Below are positions 1 through 8,028 of a DNA stretch of 54,393 bases, piece after piece. This stretch comes from UBA10449 sp005883585 (lineage in GTDB: Bacteria > Chloroflexota > Dormibacteria > Dormibacterales > Dormibacteraceae), in NCBI GenBank assembly GCA_005883585.1, contig VBFD01000110.1, forward strand, positions 1 to 54,393, given 5' to 3'. Each line of letters opens with the position of its first letter. Within the stretch, counting starts at the first letter, position 1. The notes below the pieces were generated by a model, which saw only the letters and a list, made by a program, of their open reading frames with translations, was not told the DNA's origin and made no database searches. Made by a program: the position numbers and the translations under genes.

Positions 1-33
1 GATCGCCTTCAGCCGCTCCATCGTGTCAGGCAT
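1..33 (-). CDS. 5' end of a gene running off the left edge (unknown)
   Basis: The first 33 bases read on the minus strand as ATG followed by MPDTMERLKAI, with a purine-rich GGTGG just upstream of the ATG. It would be the first eleven codons of a gene transcribed away from tRNA-Arg. Nothing can be said of its function, and the call rests only on a start codon, a weak ribosome-binding site and natural-looking residues. Confidence 0.3.
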   Translation of the reverse strand, partial: MPDTMERLKAI

Positions 34-76
34 GCGCCACCATCCCCACGCGTATTCTCTCTCGGAACGGCGCGCC

Positions 77-152
77 GCCCCGCTAGCTCAGTGGATAGAG
101 CATCTGCCTTCTAAGCAGAGGGTCGGGGGTTCGAATCCCTCGCGGGGCGCCA
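77..152 (+). tRNA. tRNA-Arg (anticodon TCT)
   Basis: The cloverleaf is complete. The acceptor stem GCCCCGC (77-83) pairs with GCGGGGC (142-148). The D arm reads TAGCTCAGTGGATAGAGCA. The anticodon stem TCTGC/GCAGA encloses the loop CTTCTAA with anticodon TCT at 110-112. The T arm contains GGTTCGAATCC. Discriminator G149 is followed by an encoded CCA at 150-152. It reads AGA/AGG arginine codons, which are rare in a GC-rich genome. Confidence 0.97.
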
Positions 153-183
153 ACTTGTCTCCCGTCTGCTATATCGGTGACCA

Positions 184-645
184 ATGCTGCGAGGTCGCGC
201 GAGCGTGGCGCTGGGCATGATCTTCATCGCGGTCGTCGCCCTCCTGGCGTGGCATCTGTTCGGTACCTCGTGGAGCAACCATTGCGACCCAGGGAACAAG
301 CAGTTCGATCTTCTGAGGTCAGATCCAGTCGTCTCCTCCCATTTCAGCGGCGAGCTCTTCGTCTGGGAGAACGACGGTCCGGACAACAGCTGGCTTTGCT
401 CCAATCCCACCCTCTCTGTCAGCCACATCGGCGATGCGTCGACGCTATTTCCAGGAGTGAAGGCCGACATGGTCGACGGCCACTGGACGAAGCTGGCGCC
501 GATGCCGAACGAAAACTTCGCCGTCTATCAGAAGGACACCCCGACAGGTATTCGCTTGACGGCCGTCGTACGCAGCCAACCGTTCTGGGTCGAGGTGGAC
601 CTCGATGCACCGGGATTGCACCCGGGAGAGAGCGGATTTCAGTAG
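184..645 (+). CDS. Membrane-anchored protein of unknown function
   Basis: The 153-residue product is not recognised. Residues 9-26 form one hydrophobic segment after a short Arg-containing N-terminus, so it is a signal anchor or uncleaved signal peptide with the rest outside the cell. The remainder is mixed and rich in W, P and D, with two cysteines (near residues 34 and 72) that could form a disulfide. The start ATG lies 8 nt after TATATC, a weak -10-like element, with no clear Shine-Dalgarno. The gene stands alone between tRNA-Arg and a convergent lipoprotein gene and ends just before a strong hairpin. Confidence 0.6.
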   Translation: MLRGRASVALGMIFIAVVALLAWHLFGTSWSNHCDPGNKQFDLLRSDPVVSSHFSGELFVWENDGPDNSWLCSNPTLSVSHIGDASTLFPGVKADMVDGHWTKLAPMPNENFAVYQKDTPTGIRLTAVVRSQPFWVEVDLDAPGLHPGESGFQ

Positions 646-649
646 GAAT

Positions 650-685
650 CCCCACCCGGACCTCCCCACGGGGTGGGGAGGCGTA
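650..685. repeat. Dispersed GC-rich palindrome, copy 1; probable bidirectional terminator
   Basis: A CCCCACCCGG box is followed by a perfect 9-bp hairpin, CCTCCCCAC (661-669) and GTGGGGAGG (673-681), with a GGG loop. It lies between the convergent stops at 645 and 719. The same boxes recur at 15037-15083 between another convergent pair, so this is a repeated intergenic element. Its position suits transcription termination on both strands, although no T tract follows. Confidence 0.6.
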
Positions 686-718
686 TTTCCAGAGCGATCC
701 CGACGCCGGCTAGCCTTC

Positions 719-1744
719 TCACTGGAGTGTGACCACCGCCTGAGCGAAGCTGGTCATGGCGTTCAAATAGCCCAACCCGAATGTGAGGGTGTATTTGCCC
801 GGCGCGGCGTCGCGCGGCACCAGGAAAACCATCTGGAATGTGATGCTGGCGCCGGGCTGAATTGCGCCTGCCTCTCCACAGTTCAAGGCGTACAGGTGCT
901 TTCCCCCCAGCGGGGGGCTCCCATGCATGATGTCCGCGAACAATTCCTCTTCGTAGTTCGGGCACAGAGACGTGAAATCGCTCGCCTGGTTCCGGTCGCT
1001 GGTGAGCGTCACCAAGTAGGGGAGCGCCTGGCCAATATGGCCGCCGGCCGGGACCTGCATCGAGATGGCCGGCAGCGGGGGCGGCGGACCTGGCTGGATG
1101 TACACATACGGCCCTTCGAAATCGCCCACCCCGAGACCCGCGCAGGGATAGGCGGAGGGTTCCAGCGGAATCGGGATTTCAACGATCCCGCCCCCGGGGA
1201 TGGAGATCACCGCGGTGGCGGGCTGAGCCGCCTGTACGCCGGGGCAAAACTCAGGCTGCGAGATCCAATCGATGTTCAGCGACGCCTGCCCGACCTTGAG
1301 CTCCACGCCGCGAGCCGGCGCCGGGCCGGGCTCGATGAGCGCGCGGCCCGGGCGCAGCGGCGGAAAGTACGGCGCCTGCTGCCGAAAGCCGATCGAGTTT
1401 CCCTTGGAGTCGAGAATTCCGACCGAAGGCGTTCCATCGAGGTAGCAGACCGCCGCGGCTCCGGTGAAACCGAAGGACGTGATGACGTGGCCGGTTGCGC
1501 CATTGCTCCCGATCACGTTCGCCGCCAGGTCGTTGGCCTGGCAGGGCGGGGTGCCCGGCGGCAGCGGTGCGGGCCCCAATGCCGGCGCCGGGGGCGTGAG
1601 GTCGGGCGCCAACGGGCTCCAGGGGACGACCTGGCCGGGTGGTGGCTGAGGCGGGGAAGAGAGTTGCGCCGATGCCGGCGCCGGCAGCCTCTGACACCCC
1701 GCCACCAGGACCAACACCAGCAGCCCGATCGCCGCGCGCGCCAT
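719..1744 (-). CDS. Secreted lipoprotein with DUF4232-like domain
   Basis: The N-terminus is a lipoprotein signal: a hydrophobic run ending in LVAGC, so Cys16 (from the ATG at 1744) should be lipidated and exposed outside the membrane. A Pro/Ala-rich linker covers about residues 18-65. The domain that follows contains GAAAVCYLDGTPSVGILDSKG, the Cys plus G-x-P-x-V-x-L-x-D-x-x-G pattern I associate with DUF4232 proteins of high-GC bacteria. More beta-rich sequence with paired cysteines comes after it. An in-frame TTG precedes the ATG, but the ATG gives the better signal peptide. The function of the family is unknown. The gene is monocistronic and convergent with its neighbour at 184-645. Confidence 0.7.
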   Translation of the reverse strand: MARAAIGLLVLVLVAGCQRLPAPASAQLSSPPQPPPGQVVPWSPLAPDLTPPAPALGPAPLPPGTPPCQANDLAANVIGSNGATGHVITSFGFTGAAAVCYLDGTPSVGILDSKGNSIGFRQQAPYFPPLRPGRALIEPGPAPARGVELKVGQASLNIDWISQPEFCPGVQAAQPATAVISIPGGGIVEIPIPLEPSAYPCAGLGVGDFEGPYVYIQPGPPPPLPAISMQVPAGGHIGQALPYLVTLTSDRNQASDFTSLCPNYEEELFADIMHGSPPLGGKHLYALNCGEAGAIQPGASITFQMVFLVPRDAAPGKYTLTFGLGYLNAMTSFAQAVVTLQ

Positions 1745-1869
1745 CAACTAATTAATACGGTTGGGGGGACCGACCGTTACGAAACGGGAAGGACTTATTG
1801 GTTCATTGATTTACCGGCTTGTCGTGCGGGGCTCAATGTCGGTTGACAGGGCTAGAGTTCAGCCGGGCG

Positions 1870-2157
1870 ATGATCGCGAAGAAGCTGATCCGACTGGCCG
1901 GCGAACGTGACATCGTGGCGGCTCGCGAAGCCGGGCGGAAGCTGGCGAAGGCGGTGGGCTTCCAGGACACAGAACTCACGCAGATCGCTACGGCGATCTC
2001 TGAAATCGCCCGCAACATCTTTACCTATGCACGCGAAGGCGCGATCGAGATTTCCACCGTCGAGGATGGCCCCCAGAGCGGCATCGAGGTGACCGCCCGC
2101 GACGAAGGTCCGGGTGAAGGAACGATGGTGACTTCGAGGATCTGGTTGAAGGCATGA
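1870..2157 (+). CDS. RsbT-like anti-sigma/serine kinase, internally shortened
   Basis: From the ATG at 1870 the product has 95 residues and begins exactly like RsbT-type GHKL kinases: an ERDIVAAREAGRKLAKAVGF segment, then the N box TAISEIARNI (Asn49), then the G1 box ARDEGPG (Asp78). Full-length RsbT homologues, about 130 residues, carry roughly 40 more residues here, including the ATP lid and the GLGLG box. This protein jumps directly to EGTMVTSRIWL, which resembles the normal RsbT C-terminus. ATP binding is therefore doubtful. The stop overlaps the receiver gene as ATGA, so they are co-translated. A longer reading from TTG at 1819 adds residues unlike the family. Confidence 0.7.
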   Translation: MIAKKLIRLAGERDIVAAREAGRKLAKAVGFQDTELTQIATAISEIARNIFTYAREGAIEISTVEDGPQSGIEVTARDEGPGEGTMVTSRIWLKA

Positions 2158-2591
2158 CCGCCAAGGTCTTGATCGTTGACGACGACCCGGACAATGTCGC
2201 GATGCTCGAGGCATTCCTCTCGGAGGACGCCGAATCGATCCGAAGCGTTACCGACTCGAGGCTTGTCGAAGAGGCCTTCCGCGACTTCGAGCCCGACATC
2301 GTGCTCCTCGACCTGCACATGCCGGACCCTGACGGCCTGGAAATACTGCGCCGGCTCAGGTCGGTGCGGGCCAGCCTTGGGTTCATCCCGTTCGTCGTGC
2401 TGACCGGAGACACCGGCAAGGTGGCGCGCAACAGCGCATTGGTGCTTGGCGCCGACGACTTCCTCACCAAGCCACTCGACCGGCACGAGGTGGTGCTGCG
2501 CGTGCGCAACTTGCTGCGGACGCGACGGCTCTACCTGGACCTGGCTCGAGCCAATGAAGACCTCGAGAGCGAGCTGCGCCGCGGGAGGTAG
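2154..2591 (+). CDS. Single-domain response regulator (receiver)
   Basis: The 145-residue CheY-like receiver has all catalytic positions: the acidic cluster Asp9-Asp11, phosphoacceptor Asp53 in VLLDLHMP, Thr84 and Lys106 in TKP. A short helical tail (RLYLDLARANEDLESELRR) follows and may form a coiled coil. There is no DNA-binding or enzymatic output, so it should act by protein contact, perhaps with the overlapping RsbT-like protein. The sensor kinase at 2592-4769 abuts it tail to tail and is a plausible partner by position only. Translation is coupled through the ATGA overlap. Confidence 0.88.
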   Translation: MTAKVLIVDDDPDNVAMLEAFLSEDAESIRSVTDSRLVEEAFRDFEPDIVLLDLHMPDPDGLEILRRLRSVRASLGFIPFVVLTGDTGKVARNSALVLGADDFLTKPLDRHEVVLRVRNLLRTRRLYLDLARANEDLESELRRGR

Positions 2592-4769
2592 CTAGCCTTG
2601 TGTCGCCGGCGGTGAAGGCGCGGCCGGCACGCCTGCTGCGATCGGGATCGTGAAGCAAAAGCTAGACCCGACACCCAGGGTGCTTTCCACCCAGATTCGG
2701 CCCTTGTGCATCTCAACGATCTGACGCCCGATGGCCAAGCCGAGGCCCGTCCCGATGACCTGGTTCTTGGCATTGCCCTCGTATCGCTCGTAGCGCCCGA
2801 AGATGTGATCGATGAACTCGGGCGGTATGCCCGGCCCATGGTCGCGGACGCACACCTTGACGTTGCCGCCGTCAAGGCTGCTGCTCAGCTCGACCTCGCC
2901 CCCGGCGGGAGAGTATTTGATCGCATTGCTCAGAAGGTTCGCGACGACCTGAACGATGCGATCGGAGTCACCGATCATGGTCGGAATCCCACTACCGAGC
3001 TGGACCGTGATGCGATGTTTAGAGCTGGCAACCCGGGCTCGTCCCGCCGCTTCGCTGAGCAGCACGTTGATGTCGATCGGTCCCAGATTCAGTTTCATGC
3101 GACCGGCTTCCATGCGGTCCAGGTCAAGCATCTCGGTGATCATCCGGCTGAGGCGTTCGGCGTCGGAGTTGATGTCTCCCGCGAACTCCTTCACCTCCTC
3201 GGGCGTGACCGAATCGTCGCGCATGACCTCGCTGTAGCCCTGTATGCCTGTCAGGGCCGTCCGGAACTCGTGGCTGACCATGGTCACGAACTCACTCTTC
3301 AACTTGCTCAGCCGCTCCAGGCTGGCGAGGTTCGCCATCGCCGCCGCATCGGCATCGTGATCCGAAGTGACGTCGTCGAACATGGCCAGGAAGTACTCGA
3401 TCCCCCCGCGAGCGTTGCGGACCGGGGTGGCGCTCCAGTTGACCCAGAGCTTGCTGCCGTCTGCGCGAACGGCCTGGCTGTCCGCCTCCACGGTGTCGAT
3501 CTCATTGCTGACAGCTGGGATCGCGTCGAACACTTTCGAAACATCGGCCTCGGGGAGGTAGTCGGCAAGACTCGATCCGACGATGACCCGGCTGGGGGCG
3601 CGAAAGAGGGTGCAGAGCCGCGGATTTGGATCCGTGATGCGAAACTCGCGACTGACGCGAGCCAGGCCGGCCGGTGTGTGTCCGATGACCTGGTTCAAGA
3701 ACGCGGTCCGCTCCTGCAGCTGCACTTCAGTTCGCCTGCTCTTGGTGAGCAAGGCGAGCGAGTCGCGATGCGTGAGTAGCTGGCTCACCGTGAGCAGGAT
3801 TCCAAGCGATGCTCCCGGGAAGGCAATCCAGACATCCATCTTGGCTCCTGTCCCAGTGACGACCAACGTGGTCGTGGCGACCAACACCAGGCTCAGCAGC
3901 GGCACTGCCACCTCTAGCAGGCTCGCGGGCGGTTCCTCCTCGGCGTCACCGCCGGCGGGCAAGGGCCAAATCGGAGCGAGCGCGATCAAGATGAAGCCGC
4001 TCACCCAGCCGATGTCGTAGAGGTCGACCTTCGCGTGGTACGAGCTGCTGGCGGTGAGGATGGCGTAAGCGCCGTCCGAGAACGCGATGGTCGTGAACCC
4101 GCCGAGCAATAGGAGCAGGCGCCCGCGCCTTCGCCGGGTGCTCCTGAGGACGGCCGGAATCAAGACCGTGAGCACCACGATGTCGCCGAAGGGTCGCGCA
4201 AGGGTGACCAGGTCGGTCAGCGTCGATTGATGTGAGCTTCGGTAGACCGAGCCAAGGCCGAAGGCCAAAGCCATGAACACCAGCGCCGAGGCGATGATCC
4301 CCGCGTCGATGAACGCACGCCCTCGCGTAGTGGTGCTCCTCGGCGCCGTCGGGACTGCCATCACAGCCGCTACCGCGAGCGGATAAGCAATGAGGTATGC
4401 GACGTCGGCAATCGACGGGACAGGTGGCCGTCGTTCTAGAGAGACCTCGTACACGCCGGTGATGGCTGCTCCCAAGCCCCAGGTGAAGGCCGATGCTGCG
4501 ATCAGGGACCAGGCCAGACGCCGGCGGCCCACGGACCGCCGAGCGGCCAGGGCGCAGGTCACGGCGGCGGCCAGCGCGACCAACGCCGGAGATAAGTCGT
4601 CGACCGCCTCCGCGGTCGCCTGGCCGACGATCTCGAATCCGACCAGGACGACGATCAGCACCAAGGCCAGGGCGCCCGCGCCTGCAGCGACCGCAAACCG
4701 CATCGCCTCGCTCGGCCTCCAATCCAGCCGGGATCGGGCCACAGGAGCGTCGGCCGCCTTCTGGATCAT
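2592..4769 (-). CDS. Membrane sensor histidine kinase (multi-TM, PAS, HisKA, HATPase)
   Basis: The 725-residue kinase starts with about 330 residues of hydrophobic helices (roughly eight to ten membrane segments) resembling the integral sensory modules of bacterial kinases. A PAS domain (about 355-475) follows. The HisKA box MVSHEFRTALTG has phosphoacceptor His500; the usual Pro of H-E-x-R-T-P-L is Ala here. The ATPase domain has NLLSNAIKYSPAGG (N box), DHGPGIP (G1) and GTGLGLAIG (G2). It should autophosphorylate and pass phosphate to a receiver; none lies in its own operon, and the one at 2154-2591 is convergent. The signal is unknown, though the TM-plus-PAS layout suggests a membrane or intracellular cue. 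Confidence 0.9.
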   Translation of the reverse strand: MIQKAADAPVARSRLDWRPSEAMRFAVAAGAGALALVLIVVLVGFEIVGQATAEAVDDLSPALVALAAAVTCALAARRSVGRRRLAWSLIAASAFTWGLGAAITGVYEVSLERRPPVPSIADVAYLIAYPLAVAAVMAVPTAPRSTTTRGRAFIDAGIIASALVFMALAFGLGSVYRSSHQSTLTDLVTLARPFGDIVVLTVLIPAVLRSTRRRRGRLLLLLGGFTTIAFSDGAYAILTASSSYHAKVDLYDIGWVSGFILIALAPIWPLPAGGDAEEEPPASLLEVAVPLLSLVLVATTTLVVTGTGAKMDVWIAFPGASLGILLTVSQLLTHRDSLALLTKSRRTEVQLQERTAFLNQVIGHTPAGLARVSREFRITDPNPRLCTLFRAPSRVIVGSSLADYLPEADVSKVFDAIPAVSNEIDTVEADSQAVRADGSKLWVNWSATPVRNARGGIEYFLAMFDDVTSDHDADAAAMANLASLERLSKLKSEFVTMVSHEFRTALTGIQGYSEVMRDDSVTPEEVKEFAGDINSDAERLSRMITEMLDLDRMEAGRMKLNLGPIDINVLLSEAAGRARVASSKHRITVQLGSGIPTMIGDSDRIVQVVANLLSNAIKYSPAGGEVELSSSLDGGNVKVCVRDHGPGIPPEFIDHIFGRYERYEGNAKNQVIGTGLGLAIGRQIVEMHKGRIWVESTLGVGSSFCFTIPIAAGVPAAPSPPATQG

Positions 4770-4827
4770 TGCAGTGGCGTGATTATGGTCTGGGGAGAGC
4801 GATTCTGAGCCCTCGCTAAACAGCCGG

Positions 4828-5703
4828 TTAACTCACTTGCTTATGGGCCGATCGCGAACTGATCGCAGGGCGATCAGCTTCGGCCTCGAGACCTTGCCTT
4901 GGCTGCGCGTGGCGCGATCGTGCTGGTCGGGTGGGTGATTTCGAGGTGGGCTTCGGACGCCGAGTAAGGGCAGCCTTCGAGGCCGTGAGCCACGACCTGC
5001 CCATGACGCCCATTCGCGCCTTGCCGAGGTTGCTCTTCATGACCCAGGCGATGTCGGGATCTGAGGAGCGCAGCCACTTCTCCAGCAGCGGCCTGGCCGC
5101 CTCCGGGTTGGCCGCGGCGGCGACGCTCCAGCAGTAACCCATCGCCACCCGGAGCACGCGAAAGCTCTCGTGCTTGCGCTCGCGAGTGGCCGCCATCGAG
5201 CGTGTGATGTGATCCAGGATGCCAAGCACCCGCTTGACCTCGTCGGGTTTCTTGAGCAGTGGCGGCTCGCATAGGGCAGCAGCCGCGGCCCGCTGCACGA
5301 GCGGGCCGGCCTTCGACCACGCTTCCATCTCGGTGATCAGCCGCGCCATGTCGGATCTTCCAAACCTCTGCAGGGCGATGGCCACTCCCTCGCGCACCCG
5401 CCACCTCGCGTCTTCGGCCAGCTCCTTGAGCCACGGCAGGACGGAGTCGTCGCTGCGTACCAGGCGCCCGAGCCCCGCCGTACCGCACAGGGCCAGGAAC
5501 TCATCGCTCGACGCTGAGAGGCGCCACAGGAGATCGGCGTCGGCCTCCTCGCTGACCGCCTCCACCAGCTCGAGGTTGGCGCGCGGGCCGGGGAGCCCTG
5601 AGTTGGCCTTCAGGTAGGTCTCCCAGTCGCCACGGCGCTTTTTCAGCTCCGCTCGGTAGTGCTGCACGCGTCCAGCCATGTGGGGCGAGAATAATCGCTC
5701 CAT
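4828..5703 (-). CDS. HEAT-like repeat protein
   Basis: The 291-residue soluble protein is built from alternating helices, including LLWRLSASSDEFLALCGTAG and DARWRVREGVAIALQRFG. The latter is the pattern of HEAT or DNA-alkylation-repair-type repeats (W-x-V-R-E-x-x-A-x-x-L). The last 60 residues are basic and low-complexity (K, R, S, P), suggesting contact with nucleic acid or acidic partners. No catalytic motif is visible. It is divergent from the UspA gene, with a 30-bp gap. The ATG at 5703 follows GGGTGGGGG; a second ATG at 5679 is possible. It is most likely a scaffold or substrate-recognition protein. Confidence 0.65.
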   Translation of the reverse strand: MERLFSPHMAGRVQHYRAELKKRRGDWETYLKANSGLPGPRANLELVEAVSEEADADLLWRLSASSDEFLALCGTAGLGRLVRSDDSVLPWLKELAEDARWRVREGVAIALQRFGRSDMARLITEMEAWSKAGPLVQRAAAAALCEPPLLKKPDEVKRVLGILDHITRSMAATRERKHESFRVLRVAMGYCWSVAAAANPEAARPLLEKWLRSSDPDIAWVMKSNLGKARMGVMGRSWLTASKAALTRRPKPTSKSPTRPARSRHAQPRQGLEAEADRPAISSRSAHKQVS

Positions 5704-5733
5704 CCCCCACCCACATAAATGGAGGGCGACCTG

Positions 5734-6159
5734 ATGTTTTCCAAGATCCTCGTCGCGGTCGGCGGCCCGGATGATGCGGAAGAGACTCTATCGGTCGTTT
5801 CGGGGCTGGCCAAGGCATTCAACTCAGAGGTCTTGGTGGTGCATATGCGGGAGAGGGTTGTCACGTCGGCGGCGACGATCGAGAAGGAGACGATTCCCGA
5901 AGCGTTTCGATTCGGAGTGAAGATCGCTGATCAGCTGGTCCAGGCCGGCATCAAAGCCAAGGCTGACATCCGCGGCCATCGCCCGGACCGGCTGGCGGAG
6001 TTCATCCTCGACGAGGCCAAGAAGTTCAACGCCGAGCTGATCATCATCGGCGGGCACCACGCCCACGGCATGCGCGACCGGATATTCGGTGACATAGGCA
6101 AGACGCTGGCCCATGGCAGCGAGTGCCCGCTGCTCTTGATGCCCAGCGGACCTCAGTAG
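5734..6159 (+). CDS. Universal stress protein, UspA family
   Basis: The product has 141 residues from the ATG at 5734, preferred over the in-frame ATG at 5719 because GGAGGG (5721-5726) is well spaced for it and the protein then begins MFSKILVAVGG, the first UspA beta strand. The C-terminal nucleotide loop reads IIIGGHHAHG and then, after nine residues, GDIGKTLAHGSECPLLLM. This resembles the G-2x-G-9x-G(S/T) ATP-binding signature but has an insertion, so nucleotide binding is uncertain. It is the first gene of a same-strand series of four leading into the metal transporter genes. Confidence 0.88.
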   Translation: MFSKILVAVGGPDDAEETLSVVSGLAKAFNSEVLVVHMRERVVTSAATIEKETIPEAFRFGVKIADQLVQAGIKAKADIRGHRPDRLAEFILDEAKKFNAELIIIGGHHAHGMRDRIFGDIGKTLAHGSECPLLLMPSGPQ

Positions 6160-6179
6160 AAAGAAAGGAGGAGAGGCAA

Positions 6180-6665
6180 ATGGCGGAAAAAACGGAAGTC
6201 GAAGAGCCCCCGCACCGACGCGAATCGGACCGTGCTCAGACCAGGGCCGCGCTGCACGTGCCCCGGCTCGTACAGAGCAAGGAAGTCCACGCCGACGTCC
6301 ACGGAACGAGCGTGGTCGGGCAGTTCAACAGCCGTCTGGCCGTCCTGATCACGAAGAGCGTGGGGACGATGTGGGCGGCTTACCTGTTCGTCCTCATCGG
6401 GTTGGTTTCGCTCCCACAGGCGTTCCACGCCTTCATAACCGGAGACACAGTCACCGGGGTCGCCTGGTTGAGCCAGTCGTTCCTCCAGCTGGTGCTGCTG
6501 CCGATCATCATCGTCGGCCAGAATGTGATCTCGGCAAGCCAGGACGCGCGGGCCGAGGCCGACCACGAAACCCTCACCGCTCTGCACACCATGAACGTGC
6601 GCCAGCTGCAATTGCTGGAGCAGCAGGAGAGGATCCTGGACATCCTCCAGCACCGGAAGGTGTAG
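6180..6665 (+). CDS. Small two-TM membrane protein (DUF1003-like)
   Basis: The start is the ATG at 6180, directly behind a strong AAAGGAGG ribosome-binding site, giving 161 residues. A polar N-terminus (1-50) precedes two membrane helices (about 75-95 and 110-130). The second ends in PIIIVGQNVISASQDARAEAD, similar to the M-S-Q-N-R-x-x-x-x-D signature after the last helix of DUF1003 proteins. The C-terminus is a predicted coiled coil, LTALHTMNVRQLQLLEQQER. DUF1003 proteins have no settled function. Its place directly before the MgtE-N and Nramp genes hints at a role in cation homeostasis, but this is inferred from position. Confidence 0.72.
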   Translation: MAEKTEVEEPPHRRESDRAQTRAALHVPRLVQSKEVHADVHGTSVVGQFNSRLAVLITKSVGTMWAAYLFVLIGLVSLPQAFHAFITGDTVTGVAWLSQSFLQLVLLPIIIVGQNVISASQDARAEADHETLTALHTMNVRQLQLLEQQERILDILQHRKV

Positions 6666-6684
6666 CCCGGAAATCGGCGGGATA

Positions 6685-8022
6685 ATGACTTCGATGAACG
6701 ACAAGAACGAGCACCTGGACGGCCGCCCGCCGGCGAACGGCGCGACCGCCAAGCCGGCGGGCGGCCGGGAGAAGCGCAGGCTCATGGTCACGCAAGTCCT
6801 GCGGAGCCCCGTCCTCAGCCCGGCCGGCGAGGAGCTGGGGAGGCTCGAGGACCTGATCGTGAAGCTCGACAGCGGCGGCTATCCGCCCGTGACCGGGGTC
6901 AAGGTCCGCATGGGCGGGCGCGACGTGTTCGTGAGCAGCACGAACATCGAGAAGCTCGCGCCGGGCGAGGTTCGGCTCAATAGGCAGGCTCTCGACACCG
7001 GCGCCTTCCAGAGGCGGCCGGGCGAGGTGCTCCTCGCTGCGGACGTCCTCGGCCGGCACCTCATGGACGTTGTTCGCGGCCGCATCGTGCAGGCGCACGA
7101 CCTCGTGCTGGCCCACAGCGAGGACGGGTGGCGCCTTCTGGGTGTCGACCGCAGCCCGCGGGCGATGCTTCGCCGCCTGGTTCCACGCCGTGGCCGGCCC
7201 GACCTTCGCAAGCACGCGATTCTTGACTGGAAGGACCTGCAGCCGTTCGTCGGTCACGTGCCGACCGCGAGGCTGCTGGTGCCTCTGCAGCGGCTGCGCC
7301 GGCTGCACCCCGCGCAGATCGCGGACCTGGTCGAAGGGGCGTCGCACGCTGAAGGCGAAGAGATCCTGGACGCGGTCGAAAGCGACAAGGAGCTGACCGC
7401 CGACGTCTTCGAGGAGCTGGACGCCGAGCACCAGGTTGAGTTCCTCAGGTCCATGTCGAACGAAGAGGCCGCCCAGGTCCTCGAGCGTATGGCGCCCGAC
7501 GATGCGGCCGACCTGCTCGGCGACCTGGACCAGGAGCGCCGCAAACCGATATTCGACCTCATGTCAGCCCAGGCGCAGCACAAGCTGCGCAAGCTGCTGC
7601 AGTACCACCCCAGCACCGCCGGCGGGATGATGAGCCCCGACTACGTCTGGGTGATCAAGGGCGCGACCGCCGCCGAGGCGCTCGAGGCGGTGCGGATCGA
7701 CGACAAGGCGCCGCATCAGCTGCTGAATACGGTCTTCGTGACCGACGCGGACGGCAAGTTCATCGGCAGCATCAGCACGGCCGACCTCCTGCGGACGGAA
7801 GCCGGCCGCAAGGTGGAGGAGCTCGAGCTCGCCGACTGCCACGTGGCGACGGGCGCCGACGTGACGGACGTCACCCTCACCATGGCCGACTACAACCTCA
7901 TCGCGCTGGCGGTGACGGACGCCGCCGGCAACCTCCTTGGAGCCGTCAGCGCGGACGATGTGATCGAAGCCATCGTCCCAGAAGAGTGGCGCGCCCGCGT
8001 CGAAGCAAGCACCGGCGTTTAG
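6685..8022 (+). CDS. PRC-barrel, MgtE-N and CBS regulatory protein without a channel domain
   Basis: The 445-residue soluble protein contains two PRC-barrel-like segments (about 35-110 and 110-190), an MgtE intracellular N domain (about 210-320, with the PDDAADLLGDL and PSTAGGMMSPDYVWV landmarks) and a CBS pair (about 320-440). In MgtE these parts form the Mg2+-sensing cytoplasmic gate of a transmembrane channel, but no membrane helices follow here. The next gene, 6 bp away, is an Nramp-type transporter, so the sensor is probably supplied separately to it. The start may be ATG 6685 or ATG 6694; GATAAT at 6681-6686 would suit a leaderless start at 6694. Confidence 0.85.
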   Translation: MTSMNDKNEHLDGRPPANGATAKPAGGREKRRLMVTQVLRSPVLSPAGEELGRLEDLIVKLDSGGYPPVTGVKVRMGGRDVFVSSTNIEKLAPGEVRLNRQALDTGAFQRRPGEVLLAADVLGRHLMDVVRGRIVQAHDLVLAHSEDGWRLLGVDRSPRAMLRRLVPRRGRPDLRKHAILDWKDLQPFVGHVPTARLLVPLQRLRRLHPAQIADLVEGASHAEGEEILDAVESDKELTADVFEELDAEHQVEFLRSMSNEEAAQVLERMAPDDAADLLGDLDQERRKPIFDLMSAQAQHKLRKLLQYHPSTAGGMMSPDYVWVIKGATAAEALEAVRIDDKAPHQLLNTVFVTDADGKFIGSISTADLLRTEAGRKVEELELADCHVATGADVTDVTLTMADYNLIALAVTDAAGNLLGAVSADDVIEAIVPEEWRARVEASTGV

Positions 8023-8028
8023 ACCCTA

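Noticed and set aside
605..1846. 413-codon plus-strand ORF over the lipoprotein gene
   Set aside because: Arg-rich low-complexity translation; the minus strand has a lipobox and a DUF4232-like domain.
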